DNA from: Sphingosinicella sp.
GTDB taxonomy: Bacteria; Pseudomonadota; Alphaproteobacteria; Sphingomonadales; Sphingomonadaceae
DNA length: 43,968 bases
Assembly: GCA_016793845.1 (NCBI GenBank)
Contig: JAEULI010000008.1
Location: forward strand, 1-43,968
Direction: 5' to 3'
Shown here in pieces: positions 25,364 to 32,940 of this stretch. The notes below the pieces were generated by a model, which saw only the letters and a list, made by a program, of their open reading frames with translations, had not been told where the DNA came from and did no database searches. Made by a program: the position numbers and the translations under genes. Positions within the stretch are counted from its first letter, which is position 1. Each line of letters begins with the position of its first letter.

Positions 25364-25852
25364 ATGCTTGAAGAGCTGGACCCATTCGAACGCAAGATCC
25401 TTGCCCTCCTCCAGAAGGATTCGTCGCGCCCCACGACCGAGATCGCGGAAGAGGTCGGCTTGTCGCAGGCGCCCTGCTGGCGGCGCATCCAGCGATTGAA
25501 AGAAGCGGGCTACATCAAGGGGCAGGTGAGCCTGCTGGATCGGCGCAAGATGGGCCTCAACACGCAGGTGTTCGCGCAGGTGAAGCTCACCCGCCACGGC
25601 CGCTCCAATCTTCACGAATTCTCCGACGCGATCCGCGAGTTTCCCGAAGTGCTCGACTGCTTCGTGCTGCTCGGCCCGGTCGATTTCATGCTGCGCATCG
25701 TGACGCGCGACATCGAAACCTACGAACGCTTCTTTTTCGAAAAGCTCTCGCAGCTTCCCGGCGTGCAGGAGGTGCATTCGATGGTGGCGCTGTCGGAGAT
25801 CAAATCGACGACGGAATTGCCGATTCTGGAGAGCGACGCGGCTGCGCTCTAG
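25364..25852 (+). CDS. Lrp/AsnC-family transcriptional regulator
   Basis: A 162-residue regulator with an N-terminal helix-turn-helix (LDPFERKILALLQKDSSRPTTEIAEEVGLSQAPCWRRIQRLKEAGYI, about residues 4-50) and a C-terminal RAM effector domain (FAQVKLTRHG to EVHSMVALSEIKSTTELP). It is divergent from the leucine dehydrogenase/bkd operon; Lrp-type regulators such as BkdR activate these operons in response to branched-chain amino acids, so this is its likely target. The 120-base gap is AT-rich and contains ATTCTG twice near the regulator start, possibly part of the binding region. Its stop overlaps the convergent HPP gene by 4 bases. Confidence 0.92.
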   Translation: MLEELDPFERKILALLQKDSSRPTTEIAEEVGLSQAPCWRRIQRLKEAGYIKGQVSLLDRRKMGLNTQVFAQVKLTRHGRSNLHEFSDAIREFPEVLDCFVLLGPVDFMLRIVTRDIETYERFFFEKLSQLPGVQEVHSMVALSEIKSTTELPILESDAAAL

Positions 25853-26592
25853 GCGGCTTTCTCCGGCGGTGCCAGGCGGTCGTTAGCAGCAGGCTGCGAT
25901 CGTCCGGCGCGGTGGCCGATGCTGCGGCGGGCGTCTGCATGGCGCTCCGCCGCGCGGATCAGGCTATCGAGATCCTCCCGGCTCACGTCGAAGGTTTCCC
26001 CGAGTTCGGCGAGCGCCTTGTCGATGTCGGCTATTTCAATGCGAGTTGAAACGGCGGGCGCATCTGCCGCTCGGTGCGGATAAGAGTGGCGCGACACGCG
26101 GTGGAACGCCCAGCCGAGCGCGACCAGGAGCAGCGAGTTGAGCGCGACCGGCATGAATGCGAACGCGTAGCCCATCTCGGTGATCTGCGCGCCGCCGATC
26201 ACCGCCGTGAGTGCGGCCGCGCCGCCCGGCGGATGCAGGCAGCGCAGCAGCGACATCACCAGGATCGCTCCGCCCACCGCGAGTCCAGCGGCGAGCGGGA
26301 CGTTCGGTATCGACGCGGCGATGCCGACGCCGACGAGCGCGGAGATGGTGTTACCGCCCACCACGGCCCAAGGTTGCGCGAGGGGACTGGCCGGCACGGC
26401 GAATACGAGCACGGCGGAGGCGCCAAGCGGCGCCACGAGGACGGGAATCTGATGCGGCGCCAGCGGCAGATGCGAACAGACGAACCCGGTGAGCGCGATG
26501 CCCGCAAGCGCACCGATGCACGCCACCAGCCGATCGGAAAAGCTGGCGCCCGCCATGAGCGGCCTGAAAACCCGGGAACGCACTTTGTTCAT
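25849..26592 (-). CDS. HPP-family integral membrane protein
   Basis: A 247-residue membrane protein. Four hydrophobic segments are visible (LVACIGALAGIALTGFVCSHL, VLVAPLGASAVLVFAVP, AAGLAVGGAILVMSLL and FAFMPVALNSLLLVALG), together with the family block LRCLHPPGGAAALTAVIGG that gives HPP its name (H-P-P). A soluble C-terminal tail of about 70 residues follows. Some HPP proteins have been linked to nitrite transport in cyanobacteria and chloroplasts, but most are uncharacterised. I chose the ATG at 26592 because the upstream in-frame stretch to 26721 is not membrane-protein-like. It converges with the Lrp gene by a 4-base overlap. Confidence 0.85.
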   Translation of the reverse strand: MNKVRSRVFRPLMAGASFSDRLVACIGALAGIALTGFVCSHLPLAPHQIPVLVAPLGASAVLVFAVPASPLAQPWAVVGGNTISALVGVGIAASIPNVPLAAGLAVGGAILVMSLLRCLHPPGGAAALTAVIGGAQITEMGYAFAFMPVALNSLLLVALGWAFHRVSRHSYPHRAADAPAVSTRIEIADIDKALAELGETFDVSREDLDSLIRAAERHADARRSIGHRAGRSQPAANDRLAPPEKAA

Positions 26593-26729
26593 GCGGCTGC
26601 GGATAGACGCCCGCGTGAATTCCAAACAACAAACGAAAACATGGCGTTCCCAAACAGAATCTGTCGGTGAGGCGTCAGCGGTGTCATCCGGCGCGCGGCG
26701 GAGCCTTGTGGTTTGGTGCATATGCTATT

Positions 26730-26756
26730 GCGTATAAGAATAGTTTTCTTATACGC
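26730..26756 (+). promoter_or_regulatory. Perfect inverted repeat upstream of the serine hydrolase/P450 operon
   Basis: Arms GCGTATAAGAA (26730-26740) and TTCTTATACGC (26746-26756) are exact complements around a 5-base spacer. The element ends 37 bases before the start at 26793, where an operator would be expected, and is AT-rich, unlike a terminator. A related half-site (GCGTATAGGAAAC) lies at 31102-31114 in the same gene group. The binder is most likely the nearby XRE-cupin regulator at 32226-32864; this is inference. Confidence 0.55.
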
Positions 26757-26792
26757 TAATTGCCATCCGCTTCCCAGAAAAAGGAATTCGGC

Positions 26793-28205
26793 ATGAAACA
26801 GCCCATGCTTCGCACCGTGTCGATTGTCCTCGTGTTGGTTGGCGCCGCGGAGGTCCGCGCAGAAACCCGTACTGCTGCGGAGGCTGCCGATGCCGCGGCA
26901 CGCGCGGCGCTGAAGGATGCGCCCTTCGCGGGGATTGCCGTCGCCGTCTCCCGCGGCGGCAAGGTCGTCTATCAGCACGGCTTCGGCTTCGCCGACGTTG
27001 ACCGCAAGATCCCCGTGAACGCGGACACGCGCTTTCCGGTCGGCTCGATCACCAAGCCGATCACCTGCCTTGCGGTCCAGCAGCTTGCGGACGCGGGCCG
27101 CGTGGATACGTCGGCGCCCGCCGCCCGCTATCTTCCCGGCCTTGCCGCACCGGCGCGCGACGTCGCGGTCCGGCATCTCCTCGATCACACCTCGGGCATC
27201 GAGAATTATATCGAGATGAAGGACTTCCCCTATCGCAAGCCGACGGGGCTTTCGCGGGACGACATGACGGCGTTCTTCGCGGCAAAACCGCTGCGCTTTG
27301 CGCCGGGCGAGAAGTTTAGCTATTCGAATTCGAACACCTACCTGCTCGGCCTCATCATCGAGGCGGTGGGCGGCGCGCCCTACGACGCCTATGTGAAGCG
27401 CAAAATATTCGCGCGGTTCGGCATGAAACGCAGCGACTTCGCGGCAGCGCCGGAAGGAGAGGCGAACCGCGCGCTCGGCTATCAGAGCCGGGACGGCGCG
27501 TTCACGCCTGCCACGCGCTACGACTGGCTGGTGCCGTTCTCGGCGGGCGCTGCCGTTTCGACCGCACCCGACCTCCTGCGCTTCGCCGACGGTCTGTTCG
27601 GAAAGAAGACGGCGCCAAGCGTGCGCGAACGCCTGCTTGTGCACGGCACGCTCGGCGACGGCTCGCGCAACAGCTATACGCAGGGCTGTCTTGTCGAAGG
27701 CAACCTCGGCGGCGCTCGCAGGTTTTCGCACGCCGGCGCGATCTACGGCTTCTCGGCACATTTCGCGCACTATCCCGATCAGAAGCTGTCGGTGGCGGTC
27801 GTCACCAACAGCCAGGGCGAGAATTTCGGTGCGATGACGCTTTCCAACCGCATCGCGCGAATCTTCCTCGGCCAGGGTGAATCTGAACGGATCGACACGC
27901 CGCTCGACATGGCCGCTGCATCGTGGATTGCGGGGGAATATGTTGTCGGTAACCGCCGACTCGGGATCGACCGCCTGCGCTTTTCGCTGCACGACGATAA
28001 GCTGTGGCTGGAGACGGGTACTCCAAGCCGGGGCGGGCAGCCGGGCGAGAAGCAGGAGATCGCGCTCGTCCACCTTGGCGACAATCGCTTCGTTTCCCCG
28101 CGCGACAGCGAACAGATCTTCAGGTTCGAACGATCGGGGGAGGGCGCAACGCTGTTTCTGGATTATCACGGCAGCGACATGCCGTTTCACCGCACGGGGG
28201 CATAA
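26793..28205 (+). CDS. Exported class C beta-lactamase-fold serine hydrolase
   Basis: A 470-residue serine hydrolase of the beta-lactamase/D-aminopeptidase/esterase family. A signal peptide (about residues 1-24, ending EVRAE) directs export. The catalytic motifs are S85-I-T-K88 (FPVGSITKP), Y177-S-N179 (FSYSNSN) and H313-A-G315 (RFSHAGAIYGF), the equivalents of SxxK, YxN and KTG/HxG. A C-terminal segment of about 100 residues (370-470) resembles the lipocalin-like extension of this family. Members cleave D-amino peptides, esters or amides; the substrate is unknown. I chose the ATG at 26793, preceded by AAGGA. The P450 gene follows after 4 bases, and an inverted repeat lies upstream. Confidence 0.87.
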   Translation: MKQPMLRTVSIVLVLVGAAEVRAETRTAAEAADAAARAALKDAPFAGIAVAVSRGGKVVYQHGFGFADVDRKIPVNADTRFPVGSITKPITCLAVQQLADAGRVDTSAPAARYLPGLAAPARDVAVRHLLDHTSGIENYIEMKDFPYRKPTGLSRDDMTAFFAAKPLRFAPGEKFSYSNSNTYLLGLIIEAVGGAPYDAYVKRKIFARFGMKRSDFAAAPEGEANRALGYQSRDGAFTPATRYDWLVPFSAGAAVSTAPDLLRFADGLFGKKTAPSVRERLLVHGTLGDGSRNSYTQGCLVEGNLGGARRFSHAGAIYGFSAHFAHYPDQKLSVAVVTNSQGENFGAMTLSNRIARIFLGQGESERIDTPLDMAAASWIAGEYVVGNRRLGIDRLRFSLHDDKLWLETGTPSRGGQPGEKQEIALVHLGDNRFVSPRDSEQIFRFERSGEGATLFLDYHGSDMPFHRTGA

Positions 28206-28209
28206 GCCG

Positions 28210-29424
28210 ATGTTGTCACCCTATGCCATCTACGACACAGCGCCGCCTCCCGGTGTGCCCGTGCTCGATATCGATCCGTTCTCGGCGTCGTTCTTCGACG
28301 ATCCGTTTCCGGCGCACGAGGCGATGCGCGAGGCGGGGCCGTTCGTGTGGCTTGGGCAATACAATATCGGGGCGGTCGCGCGGTACGAGCACGTGCGCGA
28401 GGCGCTTACGGACTGGGAGCGTTTTTCCTCGGCGCGGGGCGTCGGCATGGAGGATTTCGAGCGGCACGGCCGCTTCCGCCTGCCGAGTCTGATTCTGGAG
28501 GCTGACCCGCCGCTCCACACGCGCTCGCGCGGTGTCCTCAGCCGCGCGCTCTCTCCGCCCGTACTGAAAGGGCTGCGCGCGCGCTTCGCGGCGGAAGCTG
28601 AGGTGATCGTGGAGCAGGTGATTGCGGCCGGAAAGTTCGATGCCGTTCGCGATCTTGCCGAGGCTTATCCGCTACGGGTGTTCCCCGATGCGATGGGCAT
28701 GAAGCGCGAGGGGCGAGAGAAGCTGCTGCCGCACGCCGAGATGCTGTTCAATTCCTTCGGCCCGCGCAACGCGCTGTTCGAGGCGTCGCGGGCGCAGGCG
28801 AGCTTCGACTGGATCGAGGAACAGGGCCGGCGCGAAAATCTGTCGCCGGGGCTCGGTCTCGTGATCCACGAAGCCGCCGATCGTGGCGAGATCAGTTCTG
28901 ATGAGGCGCCGTTGCTGGTGCGCGCGCTGCTACAGGCGGGGCTCGATACGACGGTGAATGCGATCGGTGCGACGCTCTATTGCCTCGCGCGTTTTCCCGA
29001 CCAATGGGAGCGGCTGCGCGCGGAGCCGGCACTTGCGAAGGCGGCGTTCGATGAGGCGATCCGGTTCGAATCGCCGGTGCAGACCTTCTTCCGAACCGCG
29101 ACGCGCGATACTGAGATCGGCGGCGCGCGCGTGCAGGAAGGCGACAAGATCCTGATGATGCTCGCCTCAGCGAATCGCGATCCGCGCCAGTGGGACGCGC
29201 CGGATCGGTACGACATCACGCGGAAGACACTCGGCCACGTGGGCTTCGGCGCTGGCATTCATCAATGCGTCGGGCAGATCCTCGCGCGTATGGAAGGCGA
29301 GCTGGTGCTGGACGCGCTCGTGCGGCGCGTGAAACGCATTCGCATCGCAGGCAACGTCGTCCGCCGCCACAACAACACGCTGCGCGGGCTCGCCAGTCTC
29401 CCCGTCGAGGTCGAGCGCGCCTAG
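28210..29424 (+). CDS. Cytochrome P450 monooxygenase
   Basis: A 404-residue soluble bacterial P450. The I-helix oxygen-activation motif is AGLDTT (residues 243-248), the K-helix ExxR is E282-A-I-R285, and the haem loop is GFGAGIHQCVGQ with the thiolate ligand C353. The C-terminal NNTLRGLASLPVEV resembles the CYP199 group, which acts on para-substituted aromatic acids, but I cannot assign a family. No ferredoxin gene lies beside it, so redox partners must be elsewhere. It begins 4 bases after the serine hydrolase stop and overlaps the convergent deacylase gene by 4 bases. In context it may hydroxylate or demethylate the acyl or aromatic part of the substrate scavenged by this locus. Confidence 0.93.
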   Translation: MLSPYAIYDTAPPPGVPVLDIDPFSASFFDDPFPAHEAMREAGPFVWLGQYNIGAVARYEHVREALTDWERFSSARGVGMEDFERHGRFRLPSLILEADPPLHTRSRGVLSRALSPPVLKGLRARFAAEAEVIVEQVIAAGKFDAVRDLAEAYPLRVFPDAMGMKREGREKLLPHAEMLFNSFGPRNALFEASRAQASFDWIEEQGRRENLSPGLGLVIHEAADRGEISSDEAPLLVRALLQAGLDTTVNAIGATLYCLARFPDQWERLRAEPALAKAAFDEAIRFESPVQTFFRTATRDTEIGGARVQEGDKILMMLASANRDPRQWDAPDRYDITRKTLGHVGFGAGIHQCVGQILARMEGELVLDALVRRVKRIRIAGNVVRRHNNTLRGLASLPVEVERA

Positions 29425-31058
29425 CGCTTTCTTGGTACGAACTGCCCCGCGGTGACGCCGGTCGGCTTGCCGTTCTCGAAGGCGACCTTGCCGTTCACGA
29501 TCACGGTGACGATGCCGGTGGAAAAGGCGCCGGGGTCCGCATAGGTGGCGCGCGCGGCAACGGTGGCGGGATCGAACACCACGACGTCCGCCGCGAGCCC
29601 CGGCATCAGGCGGCCGCGATCGGCAAGGCCGAGATGGGCGGCGGGAAAGCCTGTCATCTTGCGGATCGCCTCTTCGAGCGGGAAGAGTTTGAGGTCGCGG
29701 CTGTAGTGGCCGAGCACGCGCGTGAAGCTGCCGCTCGCGCGCGGATGCGCATAGCCGCGTGCGAGCGACTGCGCGTCGACATAAGCGCCGTCGCTTGCGA
29801 CCATCACCCACGGCTTCACGATCAGCTCCAGGATATCCGCCTCGTCGATCGTGCCGAGCGTGACGCGGACGGCATTGCGCGCGGCGAGATCGGCGAGGAG
29901 GTCGAACGGCGCGACACCGCGCTTCTTCGCCAGCAGCTCGAGGTTCTCGCCGACGAGATCGGGGTTCTCCGGTGCATCGACGATCCTCATGCTGCCGTAG
30001 CCGACCGCCTTGATCCAAGAGAAGCCCTTGTCGACGCCGTGTTCCGTCGCCTCGCGCACGGCGGCACGGCGGGCGGGGTCGGCGAGCGCGGCGCGCACCT
30101 CCGCCTCCGTCACCTTCCGGTCGCCGCGCCCGTCGGGGAGGACGAAGAGATCGTAGACCGCGCGCACGGTCGCGCCGTCGAACGGATATTGATCCGCGAC
30201 GATGTCGAAGCCCTGCGCGCGCGCCGCCTCGACCATCGTGATAACCTCGCCGATGCGGCCCTTGTTGGTGAGGCCCGTGGCTTTCAGATGCGCGAGCTTC
30301 GCGGGGATACCGACGGCCTTGCCGAGTTCGATTGCTTCGCGCTCCGATTCCACCATGTGGAAGCCGGGATCGCGCGTGTGCGAATCATAGGTGCCGCCAT
30401 AGGGCTTCACCGCGGCGGCGAGCGCCTGCACCTCGGCCTCGGTCGCGAACATACCGGGATCGTACATGAGCCCGGTGGAAAGGCCGACGCAGCCCATCTC
30501 CATCCCTTCGCGCACCAGCGCCGCCATGCGTTCGATCTCCTCGGGCGTCGCCGCGCGGCGCTGTTCCGGCATCACCTCTTCGCGGATACCGTTATGGCCG
30601 ACGTAGCAGCCGTGGTTGACCCCCATGCCCTTTGTGGCGAGCATACCGCTCAGCTGCCGCATCACGCGCGGTGAAAGGCCGCCGTCCGGGCTCGCCATGA
30701 TCGTGGTGACGCCCTGCGACAGGTCCTGCGCATCGATGAACGGCCCCTCGATGCGCTCGACAGCTTCGGGGGCGTGGCTGTGCGCATCGATGAAGCCCGG
30801 CGCGACGGCGAGGCCGCTGGCATCGATCGTGCGTGCCGCGACGACGCGCGACGCCTTCTTCACGAACCGGATCTGGCCGCCTGCGATTCCGACATCAGCC
30901 GGGCGGGGCGGCGATCCCGTGCCGTCATAGACAAGCCCGCCGCGCACGAGCAGGTCCAGCCGCTCGGGCTCTGCGGCACAGGCGCTAAGGGCTAGCGCTG
31001 CGACCGCGCAAGCGGCCTTCAGGCAGGTTTTGGAGACATTGAAGGCGAGGATTTTCAC
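29421..31058 (-). CDS. N-acyl-D-amino-acid deacylase-like amidohydrolase (lipoprotein)
   Basis: A 545-residue amidohydrolase of the D-aminoacylase group. An N-terminal signal with lipobox LSAC (Cys27) predicts a lipid-anchored periplasmic enzyme. The metal-binding HxH is H93/H95 in GFIDAHSHAPE. Other family blocks are QGVTTIMASPDGG, CYVGHNGIR, GMEMGCVGLSTGLMY, YDSHTRD and MVASDGAYVD near the C-terminus. The family hydrolyses N-acyl-D-amino acids, or in some members D-amino-acid-containing dipeptides. It closely resembles the enzyme at 40907-42532 over its whole length. It is divergent from a DadA-like oxidoreductase that could use the D-amino acid product. It ends in a 4-base overlap with the convergent P450 gene. 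Confidence 0.88.
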   Translation of the reverse strand: MKILAFNVSKTCLKAACAVAALALSACAAEPERLDLLVRGGLVYDGTGSPPRPADVGIAGGQIRFVKKASRVVAARTIDASGLAVAPGFIDAHSHAPEAVERIEGPFIDAQDLSQGVTTIMASPDGGLSPRVMRQLSGMLATKGMGVNHGCYVGHNGIREEVMPEQRRAATPEEIERMAALVREGMEMGCVGLSTGLMYDPGMFATEAEVQALAAAVKPYGGTYDSHTRDPGFHMVESEREAIELGKAVGIPAKLAHLKATGLTNKGRIGEVITMVEAARAQGFDIVADQYPFDGATVRAVYDLFVLPDGRGDRKVTEAEVRAALADPARRAAVREATEHGVDKGFSWIKAVGYGSMRIVDAPENPDLVGENLELLAKKRGVAPFDLLADLAARNAVRVTLGTIDEADILELIVKPWVMVASDGAYVDAQSLARGYAHPRASGSFTRVLGHYSRDLKLFPLEEAIRKMTGFPAAHLGLADRGRLMPGLAADVVVFDPATVAARATYADPGAFSTGIVTVIVNGKVAFENGKPTGVTAGQFVPRKR

Positions 31059-31101
31059 GCAGGCGGGCCCTTTGTCGTTTTCGCTAGACGAATTGATTTT
31101 A

Positions 31102-31114
31102 GCGTATAGGAAAC
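31102..31114 (+). promoter_or_regulatory. GCGTATAGGAAAC half-site between the deacylase and the FAD oxidoreductase
   Basis: GCGTATAGGAAAC shares GCGTATA-(A/G)-GAA with the arms of the inverted repeat at 26730-26756 and TATAGGAAA with the two repeats at 35561-35590. It lies in the 80-base gap between divergent genes starting at 31058 (minus) and 31139 (plus), so it could control both. It is a single half-site; a symmetric partner is not obvious. Confidence 0.4.
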
Positions 31115-31138
31115 ATCGTGGTCATTCAAGGTTGGAAC

Positions 31139-32215
31139 ATGCGTTTTGATTTCATCGTCATCGGGGGCGGGATCGTCGGGCTTTCGGCAGCGGCGGCGCT
31201 TTCGGCGTGCGGCAAGACGCTGCTTCTCGAACGCGAAAGCCAGCCGTGCCACCACAGCTCCGGCCGGTCCGCCGCGATCTTCGCGAACAGCTACGGCAAT
31301 GAGGTGGTGCAGGCGCTGACCGCGATCAGTGCGCGCGTCTTCGCGGCGGCGAACCACGAGATGCTGGGACGCAAACGCGGCATCCTGATCGTTGCGCGAA
31401 AGGGCGGCGATCCTGGTGGGCCGGTGCCGGGCCGGGAGCACATTTCGGCGGAAGCCGCTGCCGCATTGATGCCGCTGCTGCAGCCCGAAATGCTCTCTCA
31501 CGCGTGGCTGGAAACGGATGCGCGGGACATCGACGTGCACGCGATGCACATGGCCTATGCGCGAACACTGAAGGCCAACGCGGGTACGCTGCTGACCGAC
31601 TTCGAGGTGCGATCGGCGGAATGGCAGGGCGGACTCTGGCACGTCTCCAATGGCGCGCAAAGCATGTCCGCGCCGGTCGTGATCAACGCCGCCGGCGCGT
31701 GGGCGGACGCGGTGGGTGTGCTGTTCGGGGCCGCACCGAAAGGCATCCAGCCGCTGCGGCGCAGCGCGGCACTGATCGATCCGCCCGCAGGCAGCAACCT
31801 CGAGGACTGGCCGATGGTCGTCGACGTCGAGGAGAGCGTCTACTTCAAGCCCGAGGCTGGGAAGCTGATGGTGTCCCCGGCAGACCGGACACCCTCGCCG
31901 CCCTGCGACAGCTGGGCCGAGGACATGGATATTGCCATCGCGATCGACCGCTACCAGAGCCTCACCGGCGAGGAGGTGCGGCGCGTGACGCATACGTGGG
32001 CGGGGCTGCGCAGCTTCGTGGATGACGAAAGCCCGCTGATCGGCGCGGATGCGTCGGTGCCGGGCTTCTTCTGGCTCGCCGCGCTCGGCGGCTTCGGCGT
32101 GCAGACCGCGCCCGCTGCAGGCGCCATCATGGCCGCGCTCGCGAGCGGCACGGCACTTCCCGAAGGCGTGACGCCCGAATTGCTGCGCGCGCTCGACCCG
32201 GCGCGCATTACCTGA
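31139..32215 (+). CDS. FAD-dependent oxidoreductase (DadA/DAO family)
   Basis: A 358-residue flavoprotein of the D-amino-acid oxidase/dehydrogenase superfamily. The dinucleotide-binding motif VIGGGIVGLSAA is at the N-terminus, the acidic ribose ligand is in LLLERE, the flavin-contacting block is HSSGRSAAIFA, VINAAGAWAD is in the middle, and the C-terminal FAD motif runs through FWLAALGGFGVQTAPAAG. No signal peptide, so cytoplasmic. The family oxidises amines or D-amino acids to imino or keto acids. I prefer the ATG at 31139 because the Rossmann motif begins directly after it; a GTG at 31118 with AGGAAA upstream would add seven residues. Divergent from the D-aminoacylase-like gene, its natural substrate is probably the D-amino acid that enzyme releases. 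Confidence 0.87.
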   Translation: MRFDFIVIGGGIVGLSAAAALSACGKTLLLERESQPCHHSSGRSAAIFANSYGNEVVQALTAISARVFAAANHEMLGRKRGILIVARKGGDPGGPVPGREHISAEAAAALMPLLQPEMLSHAWLETDARDIDVHAMHMAYARTLKANAGTLLTDFEVRSAEWQGGLWHVSNGAQSMSAPVVINAAGAWADAVGVLFGAAPKGIQPLRRSAALIDPPAGSNLEDWPMVVDVEESVYFKPEAGKLMVSPADRTPSPPCDSWAEDMDIAIAIDRYQSLTGEEVRRVTHTWAGLRSFVDDESPLIGADASVPGFFWLAALGGFGVQTAPAAGAIMAALASGTALPEGVTPELLRALDPARIT

Positions 32216-32225
32216 ACGCCGGCGT

Positions 32226-32864
32226 TTATTCCGGCTTTTGCGGCGGGTGATGATCGACGGCGTTCACCGCGTCGATCAGCTCGGTCTCGTTCCCCGAACA
32301 CACCGCGATCACGCGGCAGGGCGCGTCGCCGTGCGCGACGTAAGCGTGACCCATCTGGCTGTCCATCCACATGGATTCGCCCGCCTGCAGGATCACCGGC
32401 TTGTAATATTCGGAGTGCACCTCGAGCGCGCCTTCGAGGACGTAGACGAATTCCTCGCCGCCGTGGCGCACGTAGTCGGGAAAGTCCGAAAAGGAACGCG
32501 ACTGCGGCGAGACGACGAGCGGCACGAACGCTTTGCCCGACACGTCGGTGCTGAGATAGCAGTGATCATAATGCTCGGTGCGCACGACGACGCCTTCGCC
32601 GATGCGGTTGATGCTGCGCCGCCCCTTTGCCGAGGAGTCGCCCTGCGCCGGAGACGAACCGCCGAGCAGATCGGCGAAATCGACGCCGAGACCCTGACAG
32701 AGCTGCGTGAGCTTGTCGTAGGTGAGCGACATCTTCCCGGATTCGACCTTTGACAGCGTCGAAATGGCGATGCCAGTACGGCGGCTGACTTCCGACATGG
32801 TAAGCCCCATGCGGCGGCGCAGCGCCCGCAGCGCTTCAGCGAGTTTTGTGGGCGGTCGGCCCAT
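32226..32864 (-). CDS. XRE-family regulator with C-terminal cupin domain
   Basis: A 212-residue regulator. The helix-turn-helix spans about residues 10-65 (ALRRRMGLTMSEVSRRTG, ISTLSKVESGKMSLTYDKL), and a cupin_2 sensor domain follows (GGEEFVYVLEGALEVHSEYYKPVILQAGESMWMDSQMGHAYV). Such XRE-cupin proteins sense small metabolites, often amines or amino acid derivatives, and control adjacent catabolic genes. It is a clear paralogue of the regulator at 42641-43306, with the shared blocks LTYDKLT.L and LEVHSE(Y/F)Y.P.IL. The ATG at 32864 follows GGGAG; a TTG at 32888 would add eight residues. It lies between the convergent oxidoreductase gene (10 bases between stops) and the upstream penicillin acylase gene. 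Confidence 0.9.
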   Translation of the reverse strand: MGRPPTKLAEALRALRRRMGLTMSEVSRRTGIAISTLSKVESGKMSLTYDKLTQLCQGLGVDFADLLGGSSPAQGDSSAKGRRSINRIGEGVVVRTEHYDHCYLSTDVSGKAFVPLVVSPQSRSFSDFPDYVRHGGEEFVYVLEGALEVHSEYYKPVILQAGESMWMDSQMGHAYVAHGDAPCRVIAVCSGNETELIDAVNAVDHHPPQKPE

Positions 32865-32940
32865 CCATACGCTCCCGGAAAGTTTCAACGAACAGACACC
32901 CGCAATAGGTCAAAAGGATGGAAAGCGGAACAGTCGCTGA

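Noticed and set aside
32215-32226. AACGCCGGCGTT palindrome between convergent genes
   Set aside because: It lacks a loop for a hairpin and lies at two gene ends, so neither terminator nor operator is convincing.
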